Shown here: in pieces, positions 19,401 through 33,169 of the stretch | Layout: every line of letters starts with the position of its first letter | Numbering within the stretch: position 1 is the stretch's first letter | Source: Mactra quadrangularis | Taxonomy: Eukaryota; Mollusca; Bivalvia; Venerida; Mactridae | NCBI GenBank assembly: GCA_025267735.1 | Contig: CM046299.1 | Coordinates: 33,990,887 to 34,054,886 of the forward strand | Reading direction: 5' to 3' | Length of the DNA stretch: 64,000 nucleotides | Position numbers and translations under genes: made by a program | Notes under the pieces: generated by a model | Told to the model about the DNA's origin: nothing | What the model saw: only the letters and a program-made list of their open reading frames with translations | The model's database searches: none

Positions 19401-22400
19401 TGCTCTGCAATCTGTTATCACTTAATGAAAAAAACAAGGTTAAAAAATTATGATAAGTTCAAGTTAGTGAACCTAGTATCTTTCTTTGCTGACTTTACAG
19501 CATTCATCAACATTTTGTCATGAGTTTTTTTTCAGAGCAGCTGGCTCATCTAATCAGACTTCCTGGACAACATTACAACTGTTCTCTTTAACATCTACAA
19601 GGAACTCTCTTCTCTCTAAATAAAGGAAAATTGACATTACTGTGCAATGTGCATGAACAAGTAAGACACAGCACAGAACTTATACACAGCCAGGTTCCAA
19701 GTTTAACATGCTTACCATTACACCATGGCAGAGGATGTATATAAAAGTGAGATATAAATTGAATGAAAATATAAAACAACATCAGAAATAGATTTATGAT
19801 AATAAGACCATGGATCTAAAATTCAGACTTGTCCATTGGTCAGATATAAGACATACTCAGAAAATGGACAAATGTCAGACTTTATTCTAAACTTCATATG
19901 TTAAACTTTATTATGAGTTAAAAATAATGTTTAATACTGGAAAACAAGTACAGTGTACAACATATAATGTTGGATTAGTATTCAACTAAACAGCAAACCT
20001 AAGTAATTGTTATAATGATTTATATCTAGTAACCTAACTCTTATATCTACTAGCTTATAATGTGAATCATCATCATTTCCTTTGAAAAATATATTAGCAC
20101 AATTCTCCCATTAGTGTGCATGGAAAGAATTCATAATGGACCTAGCTGCCGAGATGAAGACCCATTAGTGATATCAAACTTCTTTCTAATGTTCCTCAAT
20201 ACAGTTTAATGGGAATTTACAGTATAGAAAAAGTCATTAAGGAAAACTTAAAAGGCAAACAAACTTATCTAGCTATACATCATATTATACAGTTATCATC
20301 ATTTACGTTGGTACTTTATATTTTTGTTAATGTGCGTTCCCAACATTCACAGTATTTTTTTAAAATAAACCTCTAACATAAAAATGTTGATAAATATAAA
20401 TTTCTTATGTACTTAGATTTCAAAATTTATCCGTTTTCAAGAGAATGTTACCAGGTCATATCAAAAACATAAATTAGCCTGATACATAATCTGTAGATTG
20501 CTGGCAGGAAATATAAGGTGAATTGTGTTAACCAGCCAGTTTTACACCCAGACAAGTTCTATATCTAGTATATCCAGAGATATTATATTAAATATGAAAA
20601 TATATATCATATAATATATAAGATTTTAATTATGTAATGATTCACAAAACCAAAAATACAAATTTGACCTCTTTTTTCTTGATATTAATATGAGTTGGAT
20701 ATTCACATTATAAATAGGGGGTGATATTAGTGTTCTACTAAGTAAACTTGTTTTTTTTAATTTATTTGCCATTTGTTCAATTTTTATGGGAAATTGCAAT
20801 GTCATTTTTAAAGATTAAATGTTAAAGACTTTTCAGTATAAGGTTTTTTTCTTGAAATGCTGATAACCCATCAGTTAAAAATGACAATTGGAATAACTAT
20901 AGTCATATTATAGGGTAAAGAATGAACACTTTTTTATTGTTACACTCATTTGAAGATGTCCCATCCCCCTACCTGGTCCAAAAAACAACTTACACCACAT
21001 TGCAAACTCATCAGTTAAGTCAGGATGACAGCTGTGTAACAAGACAGTATCAAAATATATAAAGTATTATTTAAATTCCTCCATACAACTCACCATTCAT
21101 ATATAACATTATGATGAGGCGAATTGAGTTAATTTTCTCAGTGTTATTATACACTTAAATCTAACAAAAACAGACACATGATAATCTTTCTTGATAAAAC
21201 TATATGTAGGGGACTTCAGATGTAAATTTAATGTTATCAAACAATGCTTCAATCTATTCATGTTACCTGATATACAGTATAGTGGCAGAAATTAGCACAA
21301 TTAAAACATTTACAAAAACACATATTATCACCAATTTTTTTAAACACACAAACATAGGATATCTATTTTTAGCTCAGCTTAAAGAGTTATCTATAAAAGT
21401 TGTAGATATTAAATCCTTTGCAACACATTTCATAGCTTCTGTTTAATCCAAGAATCCAATAGCTGCCATCAAAACATTAACACATGTATTAGAACACAAC
21501 ATATACATATATATTATCATTAATAATAATATAAGCTAACAGAAAATTGTGGTCTTATAATAATTTTGATTACAACTTTACTATAGTTTAATCCTCTAAA
21601 ATGGATAGTAGTTAGTTTTATCATATGAAGATACTTTAGCATAAGCATGCAACAACTATCAATGTCAAAACTAATATAACCCAACTTGACATGGCAACAT
21701 ATAGCGTTAAAAGATGCAGGAGAAAAAAAGAAATGACAGGCAAAAATTTCTAGAACAAACATTGCAAATATGTAATACCACATGCCATCTAAGGTAGAAC
21801 TCTCAATGAAAACTGATTTCTATCATATCATATGACAAACTTAAACACTCGTGCCATAATTACTGAACATTGGATTAGGTTAGAAACACCATACTGACAA
21901 AATATAAATATAGTTATTAAATTGAAAAATAGATACAATGAAAGTAAAGAGATTTTATCAAAATTTTCACACTGTTTTCACAGTGAAATCTGATACAATA
22001 CTACCTCAGAGTAAATTACTCAACCATAACAGGCCAAATTCAAGACTAGCTTGCTATTGTCGCCACAGTTCATGTTTGATTGATGAGCAACATTTTTTGT
22101 GTGCATTATTCAACACTAAATTAATGAAAATTTTGCTATCCATACATAACATAGTGAATAAATATTAAGTTAAAAATTTAAACATCAAATATAACTGTTG
22201 TAAACGATGTAAATCTATGGTAGGATAAAGTTTTAAACAATCAATATTTTTAATGTGATCTTTTCAAAAATTGTGAAACACAACTATTATATCTAATCTA
22301 TAATCAGGATAACTTTAGTATAAAATAGGAAAATAAAATAAGCTTATATTGAATTGTTTTTAGTACAATGAACTCCACGTAAAAAGTAGAATCTGATTAT

Positions 22401-24429
22401 TTATTTTGACAATATTATACTGGTCATAATAAATAATAAGCTATACATGAAAGCAAACTTGACAGAAATCAAACAACAATACTGTACTTCTGAACTTGTT
22501 GTAAAATAGATAATTACAGACACAGCATAAAAATATATAGTGATAGTTTTAAAATTGTACATCAATTATTTTTCATCATTAATTTTTGTAATAAAATATT
22601 GACCAAAAAGAAGGGATGGTCTAGTAATGACTACACACTACATGACTCTAGAAATCACTAAATACCCTTTATATCAAATGTGAAAAGTCAAACATTATAT
22701 ATAAATATAGTCAAATATATTGAATAACCAATCTTTATGTTAACAGAGCATAACACATTATTTTGTACAAAACTAGTTTCGACCAATAAATCAATATTAA
22801 AGAGCTTTTATTCAACACTAATGTAAAGTAACATATAACAGAACAGAACAGAATGTTAAAGTATGATTAGTACTTATAACCATAGTCCATTGTTAATATA
22901 AAACTGGTGAGTTATTAGACTTTAAGATTAATAAAAAAGGAAGTCTTACTGCCTATTTGTTTTCTTTCAGAGTTCCACTCTTATAATAGAATATATACTG
23001 GAATCAAACTGTTACATTACTATCTGACTTTCATCATAAAATGGTCATTTGTAATTTTGGTAAAGTATGGTGATTTTTTTAAAATTAATGAAGTTCTTTT
23101 TAAAGCTCCAAAGATAGGTGAGTTTTCAGGGCTTGTTCTGAAGTTAAGAATTTTGGAATTTGTGGAAGGGTTAATTGGAAATTCATATTTGGTTTTAGTT
23201 ATCAACTCAACTAAACTATAAATTTAACAATAACTTCAAATAAAAAACTTGGTAACAAATCATGTCTCATGTAAACAGTCACACTATCAATTTAAGTGAA
23301 TATTTCATCATTTGACAATTTTATTATCCTATAATAAAATCATTACAATATTAACTGACATTTTTATAATTCATAATTCATGTAGAATAGATCAAGACAA
23401 GCAAAATTACTGTAACTAAGTGACTTGAGATATTCTAACAAAATATTCTTACAACATTACTTCAATTCGATATGTATGCTGACTGTGACTGATAATGTCT
23501 AATTGTTTTCACCATCTCATATACATTTATAGCTGAACTAATATATTTCAGTGTTATAATATACATAATTCTAACAAAAAATACATTTTCAAATAATATA
23601 AGTCAGTAATATTTTTACAGTCCATAACACTGGCATAATATCAATTATATAAAAAAATAACTTTGAATAAAAACATGTGTTCATAGTTAGAAACAATTGA
23701 ATCTGTCAGTAATTTATTGGTGGGGCTATATTAGGTATATAAAAATCTCCAATAACAAACTGTCACTTTTCTGTTGAAGAAATAAAGGTCACTGAAGAAT
23801 CCTTGTGTAATAAAATCTTTCAAATGAGAGATGATGTGCATCAATTATACAATCAAACTTAATAAATCATTGCAACAAGTAAATAAATGAGTAAAGTTAA
23901 GTTTTCATTGCTACATACTGGCTTTCTAAATTCAAACTTCATTGTAATATCTTTAAAAACTTGTACATAATCACTAAAATATCATAGACATATAATATAA
24001 TAATAGTAGAGTGTTGAACTCTGTGTATCTAGTATGTTTACCATGTCTTAATATTTAATGTCTGTATACATAAATAAAATCTTGTTAAACTATAAACTAA
24101 TTAGCCAACAGTTTAGCTCCCTGGAGATGAAATAATTGTTGATTATTATTATATATCAATTAACATGCAACTTGCATCTATAGTAATTTACACTTTATCT
24201 TCTAGACACATGTATTCTGTGATACTGAGATATCGGTTTACAGCTATAAAATCCTTTATTGTTTAATGTTCATTAATATTACAGTTATTTTGAACATATC
24301 ACCACATTCGTGATATAAACATATACATTTTACAACTCACAGTTGACCATTAATATACTATTAACATTTTTTTTAAAGTAACACATTAATAGTAAAAAAT
24401 ATTTACAATATTTATATAGAACTAATATA
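16453..24429. other. Long AT-rich block without recognisable genes
   Basis: About 8 kb of low-GC sequence. Short open frames of 60-90 codons exist on both strands but show no domains and have the composition of random AT-rich DNA. One short hairpin, GTCGCCC...GGGCGAC (16909-16941), stands out. Compatible with a large intron or intergenic DNA. Confidence 0.45.
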
Positions 24430-24431
24430 TA

Positions 24432-25035
24432 CTAATGGACAAAAGTTTTGTCCGGTCTACAAAAACCATAATATCATTTTTGTTTGTTATTGCACACTCA
24501 TACATTTGGTATCGTTAGAAAGAGAATGTTATTATGCATTGAATAAAAAAAGAATTGTGAAATTTGAGCCAATTCTGTCGGTACAGTAATGTGTTGAAAA
24601 TTGACATTGAGGATTTGCAAGTTACAAATGATTGCGTTGATTCAGTTTTAAATGAAACATTTTTTTCAATGTGTGTGTGACCCCCATTAACCCGAATGAG
24701 TTTGGTGCTCCTTTTACGCATCGATGCTACAAGTTTGCAAAGGAATCTAGCCGGAAGACCAGAAAACTCATTTGGGTTATTGGGGGTCACACACACTATT
24801 GAAAAAAATGTTTCATTTTAAAACTGACACAACGCAATCATTTGTAACTTACAAATCCTCAATGTCAATTTTCTAAACATTACTGTACCGACATAACTGA
24901 CTCAAATTTCACAATTCTTTTTTATTCAATGCATAATATCGTCCTCTTTCTAACGATACCAAATGTATAAGTGTGCAATAACAAACAAAAAAGATATTTT
25001 GTTTTTGTAGACCGGACAAGACTTTTGTCCATTAG
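24432..25035. mobile_element. Long-inverted-repeat transposon (Tc1/mariner-like MITE)
   Basis: 604 bp. Arms of roughly 270 bp (CTAATGGACAAAAG... and its complement ...CTTTTGTCCATTAG) surround a spacer near 24700-24766. TA lies outside each end (24430-24431, 25036-25037), as in the Tc1/mariner superfamily. The arms differ at scattered positions, so the copy is not brand new. The minus-strand open frames inside are shadows of the arms; there is no transposase. Confidence 0.7.
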
Positions 25036-25693
25036 TATATAAACAATAAATAAAATTAATATATAAATTTTCATACATTTTATGATTCCAATGATTGGAA
25101 ATAAAGTCCAACATCCGATAAAAATGGCTAAACTCTGTTGTCTGTGACTATATAAGAACAAAATATTCATTCAAGACAAGTAAATTATATAGCTAATTAT
25201 TTAATTATTCATGCCAGACAAGCTCTTCATAGACAAACAGTCTGAACTTTAATGTTCATTAATTATAATACAATATATTAAATATTAAATTCTTACACTT
25301 AATTCTTGAAAGGTGAGTTTACTTCATAACATACATGTCTAGGTAACATGATAAATTATGTTGAAACCAAAACATTGCAGTCAAACTGTATCTCACTGCA
25401 GTAGATCATCTTAATATATTATATCACACAACAACCACATTGAAACAAGTAAATCTTACATGTAATAGTGTTTTTGAAGTTTGTTTTAAAAAGTAAATAA
25501 AAAATTGACCATTGTAATACAGAGTCATCCCATACTATCACTGAAAGGGGACAAAATACAGAGAGAAACAATACAGTTAATGAGAGAAAAACAGAGCTAC
25601 TCAAAGTGAAAGAACAGAATTATCCCTAAGATTCAACTGAAGGAGAGAATAAACAGGGCTATATCATACACAGTCAATGCTATGATACAAGAA

Positions 25694-26325
25694 ATAGAGC
25701 TACCCTATACAGCCATTCACAGAGGACAAATAAAGAGCTAACCCATACAGCCATTCACAGAGGACAAATAAAGAGCTAACCCATACAGCCATTCACAGAG
25801 GACAAATAAAGAGCTAACCCATACAGCCATTCACAGAGGACAAATAAAGAGCTAACCCATACAGCCATTCACAGAGGACAAATAAAGAGCTAACCCATAC
25901 AGCCATTCACAGAGGACAAATAAAGAGCTAACCCATACAGCCATTCACAGAGGACAAATAAAGAGCTAACCCATACAGCCATTCACAGAGGACAAAATAA
26001 AAAGCTACCCAATACAGCCATTCAGAGGGGGCAAAATAAAGAGCTACCCAATACAGTCATTCAAATGGGACAAAACAAAGAGCTACCCAATACAGCCATT
26101 CACAGAGGACAAAATAAAAAGCTACCCAATACAGTCATTCAAATGGGACAAAACAAAGAGCTACCCAATACAGCCATTCACAGAGGACAAAATAAAAAGC
26201 TACCCAATACAGTCATTCAAAGGGGGCAAAATAAAGAGCTACTTAATTCACATGGGACAAAATAAAGAGCTGCCCAATACAGCCCTTTACAGAAGACAAA
26301 ATAAAGAGCTATTCTATACAGAGTG
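25694..26325. repeat. 38/39-bp minisatellite
   Basis: At least seven nearly identical 38-bp units run from about 25740 to 26005 (acccatacagccattcacag...aggacaaataaagagct). They are followed by variant units of 39 bp (acaaaataaaaagctaccca; gtcattcaaatgggacaaaa) and decaying copies to about 26325. The 39-bp part stays open for 66 codons as a 13-residue repeat (GQNKELPNTAIHR) only because 39 is divisible by three. Coding function is unlikely. Confidence 0.85.
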
Positions 26326-29300
26326 TGAGAAAGCAAACAAGTACACAATCTTACATATTAGATAAAATCAACAGCAAGCTATTTTTGGTCCTTGAAATAT
26401 TACAATTAATAATTTTACTCATATTACACCACATCAGACAAATTGAACTTCAAAATAACATCATCAAATAATAATTATAAACTTTTCTCAGAAATTAATA
26501 ACATAAAAGTTTTCTAAAACTATCAACAGCTATGGTCATAGAGTACAAAATTTAAATACAATAAACTTAACAATACAAAACATGTGAAACATTAAGGAAT
26601 GTAAAATAGAAATAATAACACATATATTATGTAAAACTGTATATTGTTCTTTCTTAATAGAATAGATTAACTTACGATATTAATCAATAGATAGAAAATG
26701 ACATACAAGACAATATATAACCTTGACCTTTGATATTAACATATATAATGTCAAATGATTTAATTATAAGTAAGATATCAGTAACAGATGAATAAATTAT
26801 AACAATCATGTACTATACTATGTATATTATAATGAATATATTCACAGTATAAGGTATATTACACTCTATAAACTGACATCTCCATGTTATAAATCTTTTT
26901 TTGTAAGAATTGCAAATAAGCTTCTTATAATATAAAACTAATTAAACATTTTCATTTAATTTTAAGTTTTAAACTTTTTAACCAGCATGTTAAAAGAACA
27001 ATAAGATAAAAATATGCAATTCTATTTTCATCAAAACCAACAAAAATACACAAGTGTTGCAATTGTGTAAATAATTTTGTCAACAAAGTTATTCAATCAT
27101 GTATGTCATTTATTCTAATAAGTTGTGAGCATCAACATAAATACTAAACACTTCAAAAACAATGAATATCTCATTAAAGATGACTAAAAAGTAAATGATA
27201 TGTGTTGAAAGTTAAAAGGGGCATTAAGTATTACATCACACATTTTACTGACATCATTACATATAATATGTCATTTATACTGTTTACTATACATCTAACT
27301 CTTTAATCATTCTGAGTCTTAATTAAAAACTTAACAATTTTACACTATACAGCCTATTCAAAATGAAAATACAATTAATAATGTACACCAATGCAAGTTG
27401 ATAGGCTCATCCAGCCAACGGCTATTGATGAAATTTTTGAAAAATGTAAAATTGGTAACCAAGAGATAGATTTACTTGTTATGTCTAGTTAGTACAATAC
27501 AAGAGATAGTGTGAGGGACAGGTCTTTATCCATACAAATTGTCTCTGTTACCAACTTACTTTGAATTTATTGGAATAATAGAATTGACATACCAAACTCA
27601 AGTAAAATATCAACACTATTAATTAATTTTGTGTCTTTTAAATAATCTGAAAACCTTAGCTAGATTTACTTCATATTATCTGTTTAGATTGCAAAATATT
27701 TCAAACTTCTGCAGACTGAGTGTTAAAGATGTTTTAAGAAAAAATGTGATCTGATTTTAACATTTGTAGTATAAAAAGAAAAAGATATTAGGGCAACAGA
27801 CTTAACACATTTGCATTTAAGCATAGCAGCAATAAATAATTCAAACTTGAATGACTTCAAATGGAAAATTCACAATATGAATTTTAAATTCATTTCTAAT
27901 GGATTCGTAATCAAGCAATATTGTAAAAAAGAGCATCTGCCCCCTTTTGTCCACATAATTTACAAATCATTGGCATGTGTTGGATTCATATAATCTATGT
28001 AATATGTTGATCATTATTTACAGTCTTGTTCTAATATCTCACTAATTCTAACAACATAAATGACAATTAACAATTTTCATTTAAATTTCAACAAGCTTCA
28101 TATTAAAAAAAATAAACAAAAGATTGAACATTTAAGAGATCAGAAAAGTTGATTTCCTTAACTATGTACTAAAACTAACTTGAAATAAAGCATGAAAACA
28201 GTAGCTAAAATCTAAAATAAAAATGTTCATGTTTTTTTTTTATCAAATAATGTTCTTGTGTTGAACAAAGACTTGACTAGTGAATGATTTACAATACACT
28301 AATTGTGCTTAATTTTGAACAATTTTGTTTGTACATTTGGTATTTAGACAAAATTATGAATTTGTTGAAAAACTGAACCAACACTTTCATAAGGAGACTT
28401 GTTATTTTAAACCCGGGCAAAATGAGATGAATTGTTTTAACATTTGGACATGCTATATTTCAAATTTTAAACATTTTAAACACAAACCTAGCAATCTTAA
28501 ATTTAAGGTTTCCGGTCAGCGAACTTATTGAAACGTGATACATAGTTTTGAGAGTAAAAGAAGGAAAGGTAGTATGGTATTTATGTAGGATGGTATACTT
28601 TGCATTGGTGAAACATTTTATGAAAAAAAAAAAAACAGCCCAAAATGATTTATCTGTGCTTAAATGTTAGAAATATGTGACATTTTCATTCATTTTTCAA
28701 ACTTTTTAGATAAAACTACAACACGGGAATATTTGTAAGTCTTGATTTTAATTAAAAGCACACAGTATATTCAGTGAATGATTTTAAGCTAAACTTTTCT
28801 GACTAAAATACAGTGAAACATAGAAAATAAAATCAAGTTTTGAACATTTGATAGAAAACCAAGCATATCATTTTAATTTTTGCAAACAACAGAAATCAGA
28901 AAATAATTCTGTTGAGACAAAATGTGGCTCTTAAAAGATAAGGAACAAAATACACATACAAGAATGAAAACAGTTCTTACATAAGATAAAAAAAAATGTT
29001 TAAGCTTTATTGAAATTGTGATTCTAATTTAAAACATAATAAAAAGTCAACTATAAAAAATTATGACAACTTGAAAATCACAGTATTAAAATAATAACTA
29101 CCGCATACAACAAAGCGTCAAAACAAAAAATATATTCAGTGTTGTATTTGAAATGTTAACTTTATTGATCAATTAGGAGCTGTCAGATGAAGCAATTAAT
29201 GAACCCTAAAGAATCTGTGAATGAATAGAAACATTCACAAGTAGCCACCAAGTATCAAATTCACATATAATCATGGTAAACAAAATAAAACATACCTTAA

Positions 29301-31209
29301 CAAGATAAATTAAAATCCAAAAATCCTAAATCCCCGCACTTCTCCCAATAGGATATCCCGGTAATTTTAATTTTAGTTAAAAAAGTAGTCATAAACAATA
29401 GTAAAGGCACATAAAACTCTGTCATTACAGGTAATAAATAACCAAAGGATGGAGATTTCAACTGATGTTACAAGTAAAATAGTCACAATATCATAACTTT
29501 CCAACACTTCATCTTGTATACAATAAGTTAGGATGATAAAGTTCAGTAGGCGGAGTTTGCCTCTTAATGGATCAACTGATTTTAACGTAGGTAAACATAC
29601 ATACAGCTCACTTCCTACTTCATCAATTAAACAATAGAAAACACGCAGACAATTTACAATTTTCAGTAGATAAGTTACCAATTATCAAGATTTACTTTAA
29701 ACAAACCTTAAAGATTTAAAACTAGCTTTTATTCAGGTAAAATAACACACTATACTTGAATCTATAAACTGATTTAATGTTTAATGACACTCTACCTTCC
29801 CTCAGTCTATAGTAGGAGCAACCCCTGCCAAAACATAAATAATGGGAAAGTTGAGAAAACGAATTAATCATGGCCACAGCGGCCATAGGGGATGTGCTAA
29901 ACAGTCTATGTGAAAAGTTAGCAAATTCAAATCAGGATACTGCAATGGGTAGCTTCGATGAAAAGGGCAGTCTTTCAACATAAAAATAAATGGATTTATT
30001 TCAGTATACGTTTGTAATAATATTATCTAGTTTGTGTCGCTATACTATATTTTGTTCAGGGAAAATTCATAAAATGGAGAAAAAATAAGTATAAAATGAG
30101 TCAATATAAACTGCTTATTGATATAGAAAGCTTATAACATTTTAAATAAATATATGGCAAGAAAAGTTTTATGTTTGGTATGAAAAGTGAGCATACACAA
30201 GGATTCAAAGTATAAGCCCAGTAGATATCATAAAAATCATTAAATACATTACAAATTCAATGTTTAAATAAAAATCTAACTTTGTTGATATTTTTTCAAC
30301 AACATCAACAAGTTAAACATACTTAAATAAAATAACTTGTAAGTCTGTAGAAATGTAAACTCTGAATAAAGTTTATAATTTATATGAAGTTTTTCTGCAG
30401 TAATTAGATTTTAAACAAATAATTTTAATAACTTTCAAAAAATTGCTAAAATCAGCTGCCTGTGTAGTACATTAAATTATTTACAAAAAGAACATTCTGC
30501 AAACTATACCATAGCATATAATTCAGAAAATTTGATCCTGTCATTATAATACATAAAATGTTTTATCAAAATTGTTCCTATCATAAAATAGCATAATTGT
30601 ACTACCTTAAAGTTGATATAATTATGTCAAATAATAATTATAATCTTTTAGTAATTTAGGTTCCATTCAATTTCAATACATATTTCATAAATAATTTTGG
30701 TTGAAAAATTAAAATATTGTGAACTATTCATTTTTGTAGAATATATTCTCTATTAATTAAGGGCAAACAATAAACTGGGTTTAAAAATAGAAGATTTTTC
30801 AAGTAAATATTTTAATTTTGACAATCGCCAACAATAAATTTAGCATCAAGAGTCAATAAGACAATCTACAAAAAGTCTAATATCAGGCCCAGATATTCAG
30901 TACTGGTAAAATTATATTATTAGTTATTTTGAACAGGTAAACACAGCTCATAACATAAATCTAAAAAGACTTCATAAGACGAATTAGAAACCAAGATTAG
31001 TTTGTTGGTTTGGTCATTTTTAAGGTTTACTTATAACATACAAATGTAAGCATACAGCAAAATAAAAAAATATATATATAAACACAAAAATAATAAAAAA
31101 AATAAATAAAAATAAATAATATATAATATTTTATACATAAACTACCAGTCATGAGATGTAACATTATTGTAATAGTATGACTTGTCCATGTTAAAGGACC
31201 AAGATTTCA
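26326..31209. other. AT-rich non-coding DNA with one GC-richer patch
   Basis: No supported gene. A patch at about 29780-29960 has a 37-codon frame from 29870 on the plus strand (MATAAIGDVLNSLCEKLANS...) and a palindromic ATGGCC...GGCCAT. It might be an exon piece or a repeat tail. An A-rich low-complexity stretch lies at 31050-31140. Confidence 0.4.
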
Positions 31210-31218
31210 TAGAATTTA

Positions 31219-31538
31219 CCTTTGTTTGTTTGTTGGGTTTAATGCCGTAGCAACACAATTAAAGGTCATATAACTGAGGTCAGTCAACCTACTCACTCCT
31301 CCTGGAAAGACTAAATCTCTGGATTTAGCTCTTAACCAACTACTAAGCACATACTTTCGTCAGTGACTGACAACTGCCCTACATATTTTTTTAATTAAAA
31401 ATCATTGGTAGGAGGGAGAATGGCCGTAGAAATAATCATGACCAAGCTCCACGAAAGTATGCCCTGCCCGGGAATCCAACCCACAACCCCTCTATCAGTA
31501 GACTTGCATGCTACCAACTGAGCTAGCCGGGCAGCTAT
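31219..31538 (-). mobile_element. tRNA-derived SINE, copy b
   Basis: Near full length on the minus strand: tRNA head 'gccgggcagct' at the right end, body with 'cctcctggaaagactaaatc', 3' end 'gtttaatgccgtagc'. TAGAATTTA at 31210-31218 and 31539-31547 is a 9-bp target duplication. Confidence 0.85.
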
Positions 31539-31589
31539 TAGAATTTAACTATTAACATAATATATAAAATTCATAATCTAAAAGTATTT

Positions 31590-31901
31590 TTGTTTTTTTG
31601 GGGGGGTTTAACGCCATAGAAACACATTGTATAGGTCATATAACGGCGGTCAGTCAACCTACTCACTCCTCCTGGAAAGGCTAAATCTCTAGACTTAGCT
31701 GTTAACCAACTACTAAGCACATACTTTTGTCAGTGACTGGCAACTGCCCTATATAATTAAAAATCATTGGTACGAGGTAGAATGGCCAAATAAATAATTT
31801 CATGACCAAGCTCCTAGAAAGTATGCCCCGCCGGGAAATGGAACCCACAACCCCTTGATCAGTTGACTTACGTGCTACCAACTGAGATAGCCGGGTGGCT
31901 C
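31590..31901 (-). mobile_element. tRNA-derived SINE, copy c
   Basis: Second minus-strand copy about 50 bp from copy b, with the same body landmarks ('cctcctggaaaggctaaatc', 'aagctcctagaaagtatgcc') and head 'tagccgggtggct'. More diverged, with a short body deletion. Target duplication not clear. Confidence 0.8.
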
Positions 31902-32339
31902 AAGTTTTAATTCAACTATGAAACATGTTACCTTACACACAATGACAAAAATTATATCTATATTGCAGGCTTAGCACAAAATGGTTATAACTCACTCTTT
32001 TCTTATTTTAAATTACCACTGTTTTCTGCTAAACCCGCGATATATTTCATTTAAATCTACATATAATAAAGAGCAGTTACCAGAGATAACTCACCTAACT
32101 AAAATTATAACAATTTTATTTTACCAGTTTTTCTTCTATTTCTTCCAAATACACAAGAACATACCAATAATCTCTGCTTGTTTATACTATAAATTATAGA
32201 AATATATGACCTGCTGCTGCCAGGAATAGAACCTAAATCATTAGATTTAACTTATCACTCCTAAATACTGCATCATAATCTATCTGGCTACCTGGAATTA
32301 TATATTTTTGACAAGATTATTAATTATAACGTTCTTTAA

Positions 32340-33113
32340 ACAAGAGCAGTCCATGGACAGCGCGCTAGACTATTCTGGGTATTCCTGTAAACAACAGCAA
32401 CAACCAATCAAAACTCATGCTGGTGTTATGCAACTTGGTATTTGACCTGCATTTCTAACCCCATTGACACATGTAAATCCCTTCAGTAGTTTCAAAATTA
32501 AAATGCTGTACCAAATAACTTAACCAAAAAATTCTAAGAATTAGAGGACCATAATCAAGTCAAAATTCATGCTAGAGTTATGCAACTTGGTATTTTACAT
32601 CAATTAGTAACCCCATAGACATGTGTGAAGTTTCAAGTGAATCCCATTAGTAGTTGCAAAGATAAAATGTTGCACCTAAAAACTTAACCAAGACATTTCT
32701 AAGTATAAAAGGGCCATAATTCAGTCCAAATTCATCCAAGAGTTATGCAACTTGGTATTTGACATCAATTAGTAACCCTGTAGACATGTGTGAAGTTTCA
32801 AGTGAATCCCATTAGTAGTTGCAAAGATAAAATGTTGCACCTAAAAACTTAACCAAGAAATTTCTAAGTATATAAGGGCCATAATTCAGTCCAAATTCAT
32901 GCAAGAGTTATGTAACTTGGTATTTGAACTCCAATGGTAACCCCGTAAACACAAATACAGTTTTAAGTGAATCCCTTCAGTACTTGCAAAGATATAAAAG
33001 ATACAAAAATGTTGCACCTAAAAACTTAACCAAGAAGTGTTACACCGACGCCACCGCCGACGCACAGCTGAGTAGGATTGTCCCACAACTATTCGAATAG
33101 TCGAGCTAAAAAT
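32340..33113 (+). mobile_element. Tandem-core non-autonomous element (about 165-bp core, four copies)
   Basis: Begins ACAAGAGCAGTCCATGGACAG and GCGCTAGACTATTC. It has four core copies marked by 'gcaacttggta' at about 32430, 32583, 32748 and 32913 ('gggccataattcagtc', 'gcaaagataaaatgttgcac'), then a GC-rich tail (caccgacgccaccgccgac) and the terminus GACTATTCGAATAGTC followed by GAGCTAAAAAT. CTAGACTATTC near the start and GAATAGTCGAG near the end are subterminal inverted repeats; GACTATTCGAATAGTC is itself a palindrome. Same plan and same outer bases (ACAAGA...TAAAAAT) as at 3317, 54917 and 57588. Confidence 0.75.
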
Positions 33114-33169
33114 AGCAAGATCTGATTAAAACATGCAAAACCTTATGAATCTAATATGCACAATTTGAT

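Noticed and set aside
21231..22168. Protein-coding frames of 71-87 codons in the 16-24 kb block
   Set aside because: Composition follows the AT-rich background; no motifs, no splice context, no recognisable homology.
24515..25170. Minus-strand frames of 93 and 82 codons
   Set aside because: The first lies in the long inverted repeats and the second straddles their end; both lack protein motifs.
26065..26265. 66-codon repetitive protein
   Set aside because: The frame is open only because the variant minisatellite unit is 39 bp; no flanking gene structure.
25694..26325. CRISPR-like array
   Set aside because: Repeats are directly adjacent with no unique spacers, and the DNA is eukaryotic.
32200..32300. 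tRNA-like SINE head
   Set aside because: Some resemblance on the minus strand, but neither internal promoter box nor stems could be confirmed.
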